NCBI GenBank assembly: GCA_008638375.1
Contig: CM018041.1
Coordinates: 1,364,001-1,428,000, forward strand
Reading direction: 5' to 3'
Origin: Nyssa sinensis
Taxonomy: Eukaryota > Streptophyta > Magnoliopsida > Cornales > Nyssaceae
Length of the DNA: 64,000 nt
Shown: positions 25,065 through 37,701 of the stretch, piece after piece
How positions within the stretch are numbered: position 1 is the first letter of the stretch
How the letters are laid out: every line of letters begins with the position of its first letter
Notes under the pieces: model-generated
What the model saw: the letters and a program-made list of their open reading frames with translations, nothing else
What the model was told of the DNA's origin: nothing
The model's database searches: none
Made by a program: the position numbers and the translations under genes

Positions 25065-25257
25065 ATACTCTCAGCAGGAGGGGATGGAAACTCTCAGATT
25101 TTGGAACTCCTGAAGCCATTTGCTCACTTGAACCGCATTCGTTGAATACTCTCAGCAGGAGGGGATCGAAACTCTGAGATTTTGAAACTCCTGAAGTGGC
25201 AAAACCTGCACCAGAGGCAAACACTGAGCCATTTGCTCACTTGAACCGCGTTGTTAA
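25065..25257 (+). repeat. Two extra tandem copies of the CDC20 3' coding tail
   Basis: Immediately after the CDC20 stop are two imperfect copies of the last ~110 coding bases. Both carry AGCAGGAGGGGAT, GATTTTG(G/A)AAC, CTCCTGAAG and CATTTGCTCACTTGAACCGC. The first copy (to about 25146) lacks the GTGGCAAAACCTGCACCA segment, while the second retains it and ends ACCGCGTTGTTAAATG. They lie outside the reading frame of the gene and probably in the 3' UTR. Confidence 0.9.
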
Positions 25258-26387
25258 ATGTCAAGGATTCCGATGGCAGGGACATGTATACGATTCCATC
25301 GTATATAAAATACTCTCAAGCCACAAGGATTCATTCTGGTTTGGGATGAAGAACAGTACACATCTTCTTGATTAGATGGTGTAAACAAAGCCACCCCTCC
25401 ATGTAAAGTGCACTTTCACATTTTTTTGATGGATATCTGTTGTACACCAAATTTTACTTAGTGGAAGCTCATTTCGGTTTTGCCCGTGGACGTAGTCACT
25501 CATTGTGATGAACCACGTTAAATTTTTGCGTTTTGCTTGCAACATTTCTTCTTTTTGATATATGCATCATTGTTCTCTCTCTCTTTGATAAACAGATGCC
25601 AAACTAGAACAAGGGCACCATCATCAAAATTAATTTTATACAAATCTCCAGCCGATATTGCCATCATTGAGCCACGCCGGTAACAGGACCTGCCATGAAG
25701 CTCTGTTGAGTATCAGAGAAACTCTGAAAATAGGACCACCCAATGGAAATAATGCCCAAATTTATTTTGCTACCCAAAAATCCTTGAGCATGTGTGTAAT
25801 AGAGATTCAGATTCACAATCAAGTCACTACCCAGATGGTGATGGTTGCTGTGTGTCACAACCTATGCGAAAACTTCAATTTTATCTGGAGCCTTAGTTTT
25901 CCAAATAATGCTCAAACTCCAATCTATAGATGTAGATCGTTTAAATACCCCCTACATATGAAACTGTTGTGGCTATTGTTGGTCTCTGTGTCTCATGCGC
26001 GAGTGTTAATGATTCCACAAGGGGGTGCCTCTTAGTGGCTTCCATGGACAGTATCATATTTTAGAGAAATATAGTAGAGGATGCCAAGTGACTATCTTTT
26101 AGCTGTAGAGACTTCAGTTAAGTTTAGGCACATACAAAGCATGATAACAAAAGGCTCTTCTTGCATTGAAAGAAGTTCTATATAATTCAACAGTAATACA
26201 TTATGTACATACACTGTAAAGCCTGGGAATATACCGTCTTTCAAACCTATATTACATTGAGGGAAAAGTAGATTTTTTACCTTTTTTTTTTTTTACTAAT
26301 GCCGCCAAACAAACACTGATTACTGCGAGAAGGACTTCCCTCAATCCAACCAACCTGAAATACCCTTCGAAAATGAAAAAGAGATTT
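25258..26387. other. Spacer between CDC20 and the DUF1218 gene (convergent 3' ends)
   Basis: It holds the 3' UTRs of two convergent genes. Beyond the CDC20 tail copies I see no conserved coding sequence, repeat or RNA gene. The open frame at 25658-26035 does not resemble a known protein. Confidence 0.5.
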
Positions 26388-29300
26388 TTAAGAGAATTGT
26401 CGCCTCATATATGTATCTTCATGCACAAAAACTGGATCTTGAGTATTCTGTGGAGGGAACTGGGGTTGTGCCATTGCAATGCCACTCTGATTAGGACCAG
26501 CTGGTCCACCCAATGGATCATTTTTGTTCTTTGCTGAAGTTAAAGTAAAATAATAGATGACTCCAAAAATAATACTTGCAAGGGACAAGACAGCAGCTCC
26601 TGCGAAGACTCCGGGCTTTAAGACATAGCAATAGTAATTCCCATATTCTTCACCATGCTGATCATTGAGTATTGCACCCGTCAGCAACAGAAGAAAGGCT
26701 ATAACAGATGTTAACCTGCATGATGATGCAAACTCAATTAATATTAAACAGAAGTGTTCTTTCTAAATCTAATCTGAAATTACAGACCAAGTGATTGCTT
26801 AACCAGTGAAATAAAAGAACGGAAAAAATAATTAGTACTTATTTTACAAAAAGAACTCTTTGCAAAACACAGAAGCTGTAAGTGTAATCTTGTTGCAAGG
26901 ACCACAAGATCAACCTAGCCTACGGTCTAAAGAAGGCTAACAAAAGTATTTATTTGAATTCAGTAATGCAGCTTCCAACTAACAATGCTGAAGACCTGTG
27001 CACACACACCTTTGAAGCAATATATGTGAGGATATAAAACTTTTGAACACAGCATTGATTAGTTCCAAGTCTTTTCTCCACTAAACCAAACCAGAAAAGG
27101 TATTCATATGTTATGAGAATGTTTTGAACCATAAAAGGAGAAAGACCTTTATAGCCCCTGTAATTGAATTCACAATTTTTTTAGGTCATCATGAAATTGT
27201 TAACCAAACAATATTCTTGGGCATCATTTTTGAACTGATGATTCCTGGAAAGAAAGAACCACTTGAAATGTAAATAGTTAGAAGGTTTAGTTTGCAAGAA
27301 AAGTAAATCCAAAAAATGAAATTTCTAAGCACTATATTATCAGCTCGACTATTTTTGTCAAAACAAGATCCTAAGAACATGATCATGAAACAGTTAGCCA
27401 AAGAATATTCTTTGTCATCATTGTTGAAGCGATGATTCATTGGAAAGGCAGATCCAATTGCAATGTAAATAGTTAGAAGGTTTAGTTTGCCAAAAAAAAA
27501 ATGCATATCCCAAAAATTACAGTTCCAAGTACTATATTATCAGCTCGACTATTTTTGTCAAAAGATCCTAAGAACATGGAAACTATAAGCATATGCAACT
27601 TACGAATTAGAAAAAGGAAATCAAACAATACAGAGTTATCTGACAACCACAAGAACTATGGAAAAAGGAATTCCAGAGAGTATGTGCTTGCTGTGAAACA
27701 ATTTCTACCCGGCTAATGTATTCTTCCTTTAAGTCTCCTTTGACCACACTCTATGAAACTTGAGGGAATTCATCACAACCACTCCTAGAGAAGTTAAAAA
27801 TCACATCCTTGCCAATGTGGAATTGATTACTCTAGATCTAAAATCCTCAACTGGTGGAATTCTATCTACTCATATAACCTAAGCTTCATAGAACATTACT
27901 TTCTCAACCAATACTTGCATTTTCAGCATGTTAAACAAAATCTCAGGAATCCTAAAAAAGAGATTAGAATCAGATGCTAAGCGTTGAAGTATCGAGTAAT
28001 TTAGTACAACAGAAACCCTGATTCAAAATATAATTAGTTATCATGTGTAATGCTTTCAAGGTAATTGCATGAAGCACCATAACTCATGCCACAAAAGATG
28101 ATGTTCCTCAAAGAACAAAAAAACGGTTTCTTACCAGAGAAACAGATAGAAACATTATGATTTCATATCTTTTCCTTGATAAGTTGACAAAATATTTTTC
28201 ATATAAAATAATATGGGTAAATTACACTAACCTCCCCTGAGGTATATCAATATTACACATGGACTCCTGTAGTTTGAGAAATTACACTAACATTCCCTGT
28301 CAGAGTTTGTCAAGAAACGGTCCAAACGGAAGTGATTAAATGTATTTTTTACCCCTCATTTGTTTACTATTATTAAATTGCTATTTTTTTCATAAAATAA
28401 ATATAACTAAAATTTTCTTATTGTCTTTTGCATAAATCTTCAAGATCGATTCTCAACCTCTTTTGAACATCCCTTGGAAACCCTCAGTTCACCACATATA
28501 TTTCAACCCCTAAATTGTTCCACTGTATTTTGTACCAAGAGAATTTTTGAACCTGGAGCAAAGATTTTAACCATTCTAATGGTACAACAGCAGTATATGA
28601 GACTCCCTCGACAACAAGAGATTTGCAGATGCTGAGGAAGGCGTGACTCTGAGCCATAATCCTTCACTAGCAATCTTCAATTCTTTAACCAAATTGAAGA
28701 TCGTTGACACCGCCATCTCATTTGTCTTCCCTACGACTGCTTCCGACACCATTCAAACCCTAACTCGTCGAAACCCTAGTAGTACCTATATAAATTTGCC
28801 ATCGTCGAGCTTTCTAGTGATCTCAAGAGAAGGTGGATTGAGGGACTTGAGAAAATTAAAGTCTCATTGGTTGTAATTGTTCGAAGACAACACCGACAGT
28901 GATAGAACCTCTCTACTGGGAGTAAAAATGAGAGTTGCAGATATGGCATGAGTTTTGTGAGGGAAAGTGGTTATTTTTTTAGAGAAAGAGAGAGGTACTT
29001 CTAGAGTTAGAATATGTGTAGGTCACTTTCTATATTTTCAAAGAGGGTTGTGTATTATGAGCTTTGAGATGAGCAATTTTAGAGAGAGAAATCTCTGAAT
29101 TGTAGATGGAATGTGTGTTGGATAAGTGGATTTTTGTGAAATATTAAGGAGTGGGAATGGCGGTGTGTTCAACATGGGATGTGAGAAATTGAGTTTTCAT
29201 CTGGGTTTGTCCTGGTTACAGAGTTGGATTTCATTTTGGAATTTGGGTAATTTGTTTGTGAGAATTTGATAGAGAGATGAGAGAAGAAGGGAAGAAAGAG

Positions 29301-32300
29301 ATGGTCAATATGGTGGGTCAATGATTTCATTCTTTATGCTTTGTTAAACCTGTGTAATTGATTTCACATATATATATATATATATATATCTTTAAATCAT
29401 TGCAGAAATTATTTACATGTAGGGTCTGAATTTCAAGTGATATGAGTAATTTTAGAGTATTTCTTTTAAAAATAAAGTTCCTATCATAATGTGTTAAGAG
29501 CAAATGAAGAAAATTAATGACAATTTTTTAAACTTTAAATTAATTTTTAAAACAAATTTATTTTAAAATTATTGCAATTGATTTCAAAGTAATTTAAACC
29601 TCTTTTTTTAGATTGCATTATATGGGATTTTTAGTATATAAATTAATGGCAGTGGTTTAATTAAATATATATATATATATTTTAAATGAAATAATGTTGT
29701 AGAGAAATTAAATGGGATTTTTTAGAGAGAGAAATAGCTCTTTTAGAGAGAGAGATTGCAAAGAATGAAGTTGGTGATGATAGGGGTAAATTTGACATTT
29801 TAAAAAATATATGAGATGATATCAACTAAAATCATTTGGTCAACTAATGGTTGATTGACAGAAGAGATATTCCTGTTATTGACCATAAACCACAAGGGAG
29901 GTTAGTGTAATTTCTCAAACTACATGAGTACCATGTGTAATATCATCAAACCTCAGGGGAGATCAGTGTAATTTACCCAAATATTATTTTGATACAGGGG
30001 TAAATGGGAAAAAAATTGAAAAAGAAAAAGAGAATCAGACAACAGATAGTAACATCTATGGTTAAAAACCCAGAGACCAGGATACCATGAAAAACTCTCA
30101 TATTAACATATGTGACAAGGTTGTTGCATATGATTTACTCATCGTACGAAGATAAAGACCTTGAGAGATTATAAGCCAGAAGATTTAAGAAAAGGAAAAT
30201 AAGTTATATATAAGTGTGTATATAAATATATGTATAAGAATTTGGCTTACACAATTATCAAAATCTGCGGTGCCTCTTATCAACCATTTGGGGTAGGTGA
30301 TACATCCTGCTGGTTGAGGACCAGGTCATCAATGAAGCATTAGAATATGATGGCGTTCTGTTCAGTTAGCCTCTATTCATTCTAGTTATTTAAGGAACTA
30401 CATTAAATTGGAATATAAGATATATGAAGGGTTTTTGAACAGTTAGAGAAGGAAAAGATTTATGAAGGTGCTAGCAAACCTAACTAGGTAGTTGTATCAA
30501 AGACCTAAGACTTTTTTTTTTTTGGGGGGGGGGGTATCCCTCATTGTGTAGTCCAGTCACTGGACTAAAAAGAAGAAGAAGAAGAAGAATATAAGATTTA
30601 TCATTGAGTCATAGTTGAAAATTACCAGGAGATTACAAAGCAGACCAGTGCCAATGTCCAATTAGAGTTCGATTGATGAGGGTGGCCTCTTCTGCAGCAA
30701 ATACATCCACTAGCAACATTTATGATAAATTGAGCAATCATAAGAGTAACTGCAGCAGTTAATCCAAGAGCCAAAGCTGGACTCCTTGGGTATTCACATA
30801 CAGAAGGAGCGGTAAAATGAACCTGAGAACCCTGCAAAATAGTACAAAAAATAAAATCAATTACGGCTTGAACAATTAAGTGATGTTTTCATTACACAGA
30901 CCAAAGATCAGCGTTGGCTAATAAACAGTGGGGATTTATATGAACAGAATAATTCTTCAGATGACGTTGGAGACCCTTAGCCTCAATAGCATAATTCATG
31001 ACCCATATTGAAAACTATAGTAGCTGAGAAGAAGAAAGTGGATGTTTTATTCAAGTGCTTGCAACATCTCTCTCTGTCTCTCACACACACACACAAATGG
31101 AGACAGTTGTGTGCATTTGCGCTGATTAGGGAACAATAGACAGTGCAACATAGATCAGTAGTTAGTTCCCCTCCTGAAGCTGAGGGGTTTGCCAATACTA
31201 CAATTAACTTGTGAAAAATAAATAACCAAGGTGCAAAAAGATAATTGAGAAAGATATGAGGAAGTGTAACATTCAACCCCCCTCTCCCTTTTATCCTTTT
31301 CTTCTTCTTCTAGAGAGAGAGAGGGGGAGAGAGATTACTAAGGCATGGTATTTTATTAAAAAAGAACAACAAACTCCCATAGATTTAGTATATGAAAGTG
31401 AGACAGGTTTGGAAACCATAAAAGCTACTTACAGAAAATGATACAATTCATTGTTGGTCCCACTAATATAGGGTGCCAGGATTGTGGAACGATTACAGAC
31501 CTAATCTTTGGCTTAATTGCAAAAGTGGTTGCCTTCATATTCAGACCCAGTGTTTTCACCCTTGATAGCCCGAGCATAAGGGATGAGGAAGTCCACATAG
31601 AACACAAAAAAAGGATATTGAAAACGTAACAGGATATAGCATGAATAACTCTGCATGTATTGGGGCCAGCGTCTGAACTTTTACACGGCCAGTCCAGAAG
31701 CGGGGGAAAGGAGTGTTGTGATGGTTATACAGCCAACTAAGAATGTGATGAATCTTTGAAACTAGGTTCTAGTGGCTCATGTTAAGTCATTTACTGTCTT
31801 CAATTATAGCTATAAAAGTTGAGGCAATTAAATCTACAAAACCTGGTAGCTGATTTATAGAAGCTTTGCTGGTGGGTTAACCATGAACAAGTCATTTTTC
31901 AAATATGTTTGACTAATGAATGCATCAAAGGCAAGAGCTTTTTTTTGTTTGGGACAAGTATTGACAGACGAGAGCATAACAGAACATCAAATATTGTTCT
32001 AGTCTTGAGGGCTTCAAAACAAGGCTAGAAAAGCTTCCATAAAAACTATTTGCTTCTCGGTGCCCCTTTGAAGCTACCGAATAATTATAACCCCCAACTT
32101 GAAGACTCATTTAGATTCAGCTAGAAAGCCTTCATTGTAGGTTCATAAAATATATTTAAAAAAAAGCACTCAATTTTCGAACTAATTAGGAACTTCATCA
32201 ATGAGTCAATCCTCATTAATAGCAAACTATTAACTACTGTGGAAAAAATGAACAACATCTTCTCATCCAATAAGCATGGAAAATGAGTTGTAAGGCAATT

Positions 32301-33297
32301 ACTTTGTGCTTTATTTAATAACACAGCAGGGAAAAAAATACTGCATTGACATATTCAAACTGTTTTCCATAATCACTAACAGATTTAAGAATGATCAGCA
32401 AATTATTGATGGTGATTCTCAGTAATTCAGGACAAATCAAAAGCCAATATCTGAAGAAAGGGAGTGGGGCTCCCATTAGTGGGAAGGGTTGGTGCGAGGT
32501 AGAAACTTTTAATCCCATTGGAGAATGGTGTATGTTGCATACATAAAATGAATCCTAATGAAAATATACAAATAAATAAACCAATTCATGGTAAGTTGGT
32601 ATGCAGGAAAGGTTTTTCAATAGACTCACAATGCTATGATCCAAGTGAAAACTTCTGCTAACCTGTTGTTTGACAGTAAATGTTTTCTGGAAATTTTTCC
32701 TTAAAAAAAAAAACAACAAGAAAAAGAAGAAAGACAAAAGAACTCCTTCAATCGCCCTTTTATATTGATACATTAAAGTGAAACCTAGGGAAAATTTAAC
32801 TTCTCTCTCCAATTAAATTCGGGGGAAATGTCTAAAATTTATCTCTATTTGCTCAGAACAATGTTGCTTGAAAATACTTACCCAGTAAGTGAACGCCACA
32901 GCTAGTTTCTTAACAACAAAAACAAACTCTTCCCTTCAGAACAAACAGTCATTCGTCTTCCCAAACTTTAATAGCAAACATATACTAATATAATCAAGAA
33001 GAAAAAGGTACGAGAACCAGAGTTTAGAAGAGAAAGAGATTAGTGCGAAGGCATATAAAATATCATTCCAAATAAACCCATTTCAAGAGAAGATCTAACG
33101 TTTCTGTGCGCCCCCTACATGTGTCTATATACACACATACACATATATACACACAGTTTTTAATGCGAATAAAATAATAGACTTCCCCTCTCCATGATTA
33201 CCTTTATCCTGGTGGCCTCTGCAGCAAACCCCAAAGCAGCAGCTAATAGCCCTAGAAATCCCACAACAGTGCAAACCACAATAACCTTTCTCTCCAT
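26388..33297 (-). CDS. DUF1218 four-helix membrane protein (MWL/DEAL/VCC family)
   Basis: Three minus-strand exons join in phase: 33297-33202, 30831-30626 and 26715-26388 (TAA), giving 209 residues; the introns are 2.4 and 3.9 kb. Exon 1 encodes MERKVIVVCTVVGFLGLLAA, the first membrane helix, and ends at EATRIK. Exon 2 carries the conserved VCEYPRSPALALGL with a second helix and the CICC motif. Exon 3 gives TSVIAFLLLLTG, the Tyr/Cys segment YCYVLKPGVFAGAAVLSL, a fourth helix and a Pro/Gln-rich tail. The family includes MODIFYING WALL LIGNIN and DESIGUAL/VCC proteins, endomembrane proteins linked to secondary wall lignin, leaf symmetry and vein patterning. Which subgroup this belongs to cannot be told here. 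All exons are intact despite a transposon in the second intron. It may correspond to Arabidopsis At5g17210 (from memory). Confidence 0.88.
27186..27580 (+). repeat. Tandem duplication (~190 bp, two copies) in DUF1218 intron 2
   Basis: Both copies contain ATCATGAAA-(C)-TTAACCAAA, GTAAATAGTTAGAAGGTTTA, CTATATTATCAGCTCGACTA and TTTTTGTCAAAA-GATCCTAAGAACATG. They diverge by scattered substitutions and small indels, so the duplication is not very recent. Confidence 0.85.
28215..29978. mobile_element. Mutator-like non-autonomous element with ~90-bp terminal inverted repeats
   Basis: The left end GGGTAAATTACACTAACCTC and right end GATCAGTGTAATTTACCC are inverted copies, and the similarity runs about 90 bp inward (CCCCTGAGG, TATTACACATGG, GTAGTTTGAGAAATTACACT). 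Flanks are AAATAATAT on the left and AAATATTAT on the right, 8 of 9 identical, consistent with a 9-bp Mutator-type target duplication. The 1.76-kb interior encodes no recognisable transposase. A more GC-rich stretch at 28640-28875 may be captured host sequence. It is located in the second intron of the DUF1218 gene. Confidence 0.75.
30522..30544. repeat. T12-G11 homopolymer junction
   Basis: A run of 12 T followed by 11 G lies in the DUF1218 intron, followed by an (AAG)n run at about 30571-30588. It has the same T-to-G arrangement as at 4374, 4594 and 9575. Confidence 0.85.
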
Positions 33298-34882
33298 TCC
33301 TCCTTTCTCTATTTTCCCAGCCTTCTCTCAAAACACAAACAGAGTCTCTCTATAAAGATTGCCTCTTTGTCCGTATAGAATGGAGAGTTCTGTAATTTAC
33401 TACTTCTGTATATTGGAAAAGAGAGGTTTATAGCTGAAGAAAAACGCAAAGTATGTGAACTTGTAAAAAGCCGGTGACGGCACTGTGTGCAAGTTTGTAA
33501 TGTATGTTGGTCAACTCCGTTACGCTGCCTGCAATGGCGAGGACAATATTAGACCAACTTCAATCCACGCTTCAATCCACGTGCCATTTTTTAGAATTTG
33601 GTATTATATTAAAGTTATATCCGATATCATTTTTCATGTCTAAAAAAATAATAATATCGTTTTTAATATCATATTTAACATAAAAAATGTAATTAAGAAA
33701 AGTATATGACATTTTCATGTTCTTTTAAAAATATTTAAAAAATACATGTTAAATAAGAAATGTGTATTTAAAAATCGTGTTTTTAAACAAAAATGTACGT
33801 TTAAATTTCGCATCTTTCACGAAAAGGTATATTTAAAAACCGTACTTTTAATATAATTATATTTTAAAAAATACATTTTATATATATAATCAAATTCGGA
33901 TAAAGAACTAACAAGATTAAAAAAATTAAAATCAAATGAGCATAACGAACAAGATTAAAAAAGTTGAAATCAAGCGAGTATATCGAACAAACTATGATTC
34001 TATTTCTCACATAGTTGATATTATGATTTTATTTCTCACATAATCGATACAAGTTCGATTCTCCTTATTATTTTATAATAAAAAAAGGCATATCAAGACT
34101 TAAAAATTAGGTGACAATTCAAAATTGTTGAACATTTCAATTGAAAAAGGGAAATGTTAAATTAAAATTTTTTTCAACATATTTTTCAGTCCTAAGCAAA
34201 AATTAATGGGATCTATATATATTTATAGGGAAAATGTAATATATAACGTATTTTTTTTAACGAATTTTCACTCTCCTAGAGATAAACAAGTGATTCCACG
34301 TACATGATGTAAATTTAGGAAAAAGAAAATCCATTCAAAGAATATGTTATGTATAACATCACTTTTAACCGATTAGGGCAGTTGGTCAAGTATGACTCCT
34401 TCCAAAATGAATAAAAAATAAACAAATGGTACATTTATAATACCATACTTTAAAAAAAAGAAAAAAGAACATCACTCTTATTATAAAGGGCCTCACTACA
34501 TTGTGCCCAATAGTAAAAAATAAAATTAAAAATACTATGTATAGCATCAATGCTGCACTATTATATTTTGGTAGGGATTTCTTAAGAGAGCACTCTCAAC
34601 TTTCAAGTTTCAACACTAAACAGTGAGGGTCTAGCTCCTCTGCAGTTTCCTGGAAGTAGCTTTCAAATATTCCATCCTTCAAAAGTCCAAATTCACACTT
34701 CATTTTCAGAGCACATGAAAAACTCTTGGGGATTCTAAACTCTTTCAAGTATAAGCACAAACATGAGATACAAATTATTGTTATTATTGCGTTTTGGGGG
34801 GCTTGTTTGGTTGGGAGGGAGGGAAGGGGGAGGCAATTACAAATGGCAGTAGCTAAATTTTGAGAGCAAAGAGGAAATTATT
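33298..34882. other. Intergenic AT-rich region upstream of the DUF1218 gene
   Basis: This is the promoter side of the DUF1218 gene (minus strand) and the 3' flank of ENH1. 33600-34100 is very AT-rich with repeated TTTAAAAATCGT/ACGTTTAAA-type segments. No gene or clear element was recognised. Confidence 0.5.
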
Positions 34883-37433
34883 TCACTGAAGACCAAAAAC
34901 AAGCAATGCTCCAACTGCACCAATACCAGCCACAAGCCCAATAATGACCCCAATTGGAGGCAACCCCCCACCAATTGGCTTTCCACTGCTAACATCATAC
35001 CGCGAAAACCTCTTCTTTGGAGCTCTGCATTGTGGACATGCATAGTCATCCGGCTGCAAACAAACAAAAAAACATTCAAAATCAAATTCCTTTTCAAATA
35101 TAAACCAACAGAAGAAATATACCAGGGTCCCTCACAGACCACTGATTGCCCTCATACCACTACATTGCCATCTACATCAGATATATAAAAATGGTTTTGA
35201 ACTCCTTCATGCCCTCATATAGCCTGTATGTTCCTAAGAAAAACTTTAAATTAGTTCCAAATGAAGGACAGAAGTAAACTTGCCTGCTCCTCAAAAGGTT
35301 TTGATAAAAAGTATATGTATCCACAATCAAGGCATATGTGTGTTGCTCTTGCCTGAAAAATGGTGAACCCCATTATGTTTGGATGCAGAAAATACATAAA
35401 AAACATTTCAAACAAATATAAGCAAAAAAGGCTTATATGACATGATGAGCCTTGCCTTTTGAGCCTCAGTTAACTTCCGGCCAAAGCGAGGAGGAGCTGG
35501 ACGCTTTGGTAGTCTTTTAACATCTACTTCAGCACCTCTGCATCACAAGATAGATCTAATGTCTTAAGTATAAGTATTCTTCCTTAAACTATCAAAAATA
35601 TGCAGACGTTTACTTATCGTTTCTGATGTTATACTGAAACCTGTTAAAATGTAAATGAAAATATGCTTTCATATTTGTAAAAATGATATATATGATGTTG
35701 CAATTCAACTATGCAGATGCTACATGTATTGACACTGCTATGAGGAAATCCATCCATCAACCATTAATCTTGTTACACGTCAATCTGATAATCACCTGCA
35801 CTTTCAAATGATGCCCCAATAGTGTCCATATGGATGATTGGTGAAGGTGTCTATGATCAGGTCAGTGGAAAAGCATAATTTTTTTTGAAGAAAATTGTTC
35901 ATCAATCCAAAGTAACCAGCTAGTGTGATATTATGTTTGAATAATGGGGCAAAATCCTAGTCATAGGTGTAAGTGGCCAAATTGAACTGGAAATGCCAAT
36001 TCATTGGAACTGACTGAATGATATCAGGTTGACATTCACAGCAACCAAGGTGGGATGTGGTATGAATTTTATAATACAATAGGTTGGTCTTTGTTACTTC
36101 GTTGTGCCGTTATTAATGGTAGGGTTAGACATGTTGATTTAAAGCAACAGATAACAACAGGATTCAAGTCCACTGGTTTTCTAATCTCAAGGCAATTCAA
36201 TTGAAACCCATTGGCAGCTCAAGCAAGTTTTAGAGTTCAAAATCATAATTGAAGTGCATGTTTGAGCTACGTTCTACGAGATGTGATCATAGGAGAAGGA
36301 AATGATACAAGATAATGGTATATGATCACTATTTAAATGGTAACAATCCTTTTTTTTTCCTGGTCAGCCTATGATAGCAATCTTATTCATTATTTAACCA
36401 AATCCTTGTTAACCGTAGCTTACTCAGGGAACTTATTCAATCTCATCTAACATACTAATTCCTGGTACTGAAAGAGAGACCACTTACATAAGCTAAGGCG
36501 CCATATCCCTACGTTTTTTGATATAATGTTATATGGATTTGAGATCAAGTTAAGACAATTCTTCAACATGGTTCAAAACTGGATTGTCAAAATGTAACCA
36601 GTAAGTGTGGGTTTGCCTATAGATCTTAACCATTGAATTATTCTGAAAGTTTTTTTCTCCATTTTTTCATCTAATTTGCAAGAGTGAAGCACTAGTAGAT
36701 TTGGGAACTCAAAATGGCTATTCCAAAACAAACTACAGTTCAATAGGATAAACTTGAGTCATTGCAGATAAAGAATGCCCACATTGTGGTTTAAGCCATT
36801 AATATTATACTCTCATCTTTGACATTATAGGGAGTTAACATAAACACTACACCACTACTATGTAAAAAAAAAAAATTGAAAGGAAGAAACAAAGAGAAGG
36901 AAAGAAAACCTGCTAACAACAAAGTACACAGAGTCTGGCTTTGCTTGGATGGCAGTTTTTGTAAATCCCAGCTTATCAGCGGGCCAAAGTTCATCCCCAA
37001 AAAAGCTGCTAGTATAGAGTACCTGGTCTCCAGCCTTGAGACCTGCTCTAGAAGCATTGCCACCACCTTCTACAGCCTGAATCAACAATAACCAGGTACA
37101 TATATACCCTCAAAATTGAGAGAAAAATAACCAAAGAAAAAAAAACATTCCCATTTTGTTTCCATTCAAAACAATGGAAATGAATCTAAAATGAAAACAG
37201 AAACATAAAACTCACAGTGATGACCACTCCACCCCCTGGCTTTTGGCCCAAAGTGAGTCCCAGTGGCTTGTCAACTTCAGCCTCAATGTTCTTTGAAACC
37301 CCCGCAGTTCTTGCTGTGATCTCAAGACCTCTTCTTACAATGCTAAAATTGTTATTCTTATCAGCTATAAAAGAATTCGAGACACCCCTTTTGGCATCTT
37401 GAAGAGACAGCCCTTGAAAGGCGGTTTTCTGCC

Positions 37434-37501
<68 letters not shown>

Positions 37502-37701
37502 AATAGATAAATTGTGTTGAAGTGGGTTACAGGTTTAAAGGAAAATTACAATACAAGGGTTTGGTAAAGAATACATACCTGGCTCTGAGACGGAGTAATA
37601 AATGGCTTTAGAGATGGGTTTGAAGTAGTAATGGAGTGGTTCCTTGTGAAAACAGAGTAAGAAGAAGAGGCTGAGGCACCTGCAACCACAGCCGACGACA
37701 T
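34883..37701 (-). CDS. ENH1: ENH1-like chloroplast PDZ-rubredoxin protein
   Basis: Six minus-strand exons join in phase: 37701-37579, 37428-37216, 37076-36910, 35537-35456, 35352-35284 and 35053-34883 (TGA), giving 274 residues. The N-terminal ~50 residues are Ser/Thr-rich, like a transit peptide. A PDZ domain follows (about residues 85-170; PLGLTLGQKPGGGVVIT, then ASRAGLKAGDQVLY). After a basic linker comes a rubredoxin-type iron site with CLDCGYIY and CPQCRAPKKRF (four Cys). The C-terminus is one hydrophobic helix (PPIGVIIGLVAGIGAVGALL). ENH1 (enhancer of sos3-1) is a plastid rubredoxin-family protein linked to ion and redox homeostasis; related rubredoxins act in photosystem II assembly. 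Introns 4 and 5 use GC donors (AAG|GCAAGG and CAG|GCAAGT). Intron 1 ends in a 64-bp (CT)n tract just before its acceptor. The gene looks intact. A solo LTR lies 291 bp upstream. Confidence 0.92.
37437..37500. repeat. (AG)32 microsatellite next to an ENH1 splice acceptor
   Basis: There are 64 bp of pure AG on the plus strand, i.e. (CT)32 on the ENH1 strand. It ends 8 bases before the exon that starts at 37428 (…CTCT GTGGGCAG|AAAACC), so it forms the polypyrimidine tract of intron 1. Confidence 0.97.

Noticed and set aside
33990..34065. tRNA-like T-loop (GTTCGATTCT)
   Set aside because: No acceptor stem or anticodon arm could be folded around it.
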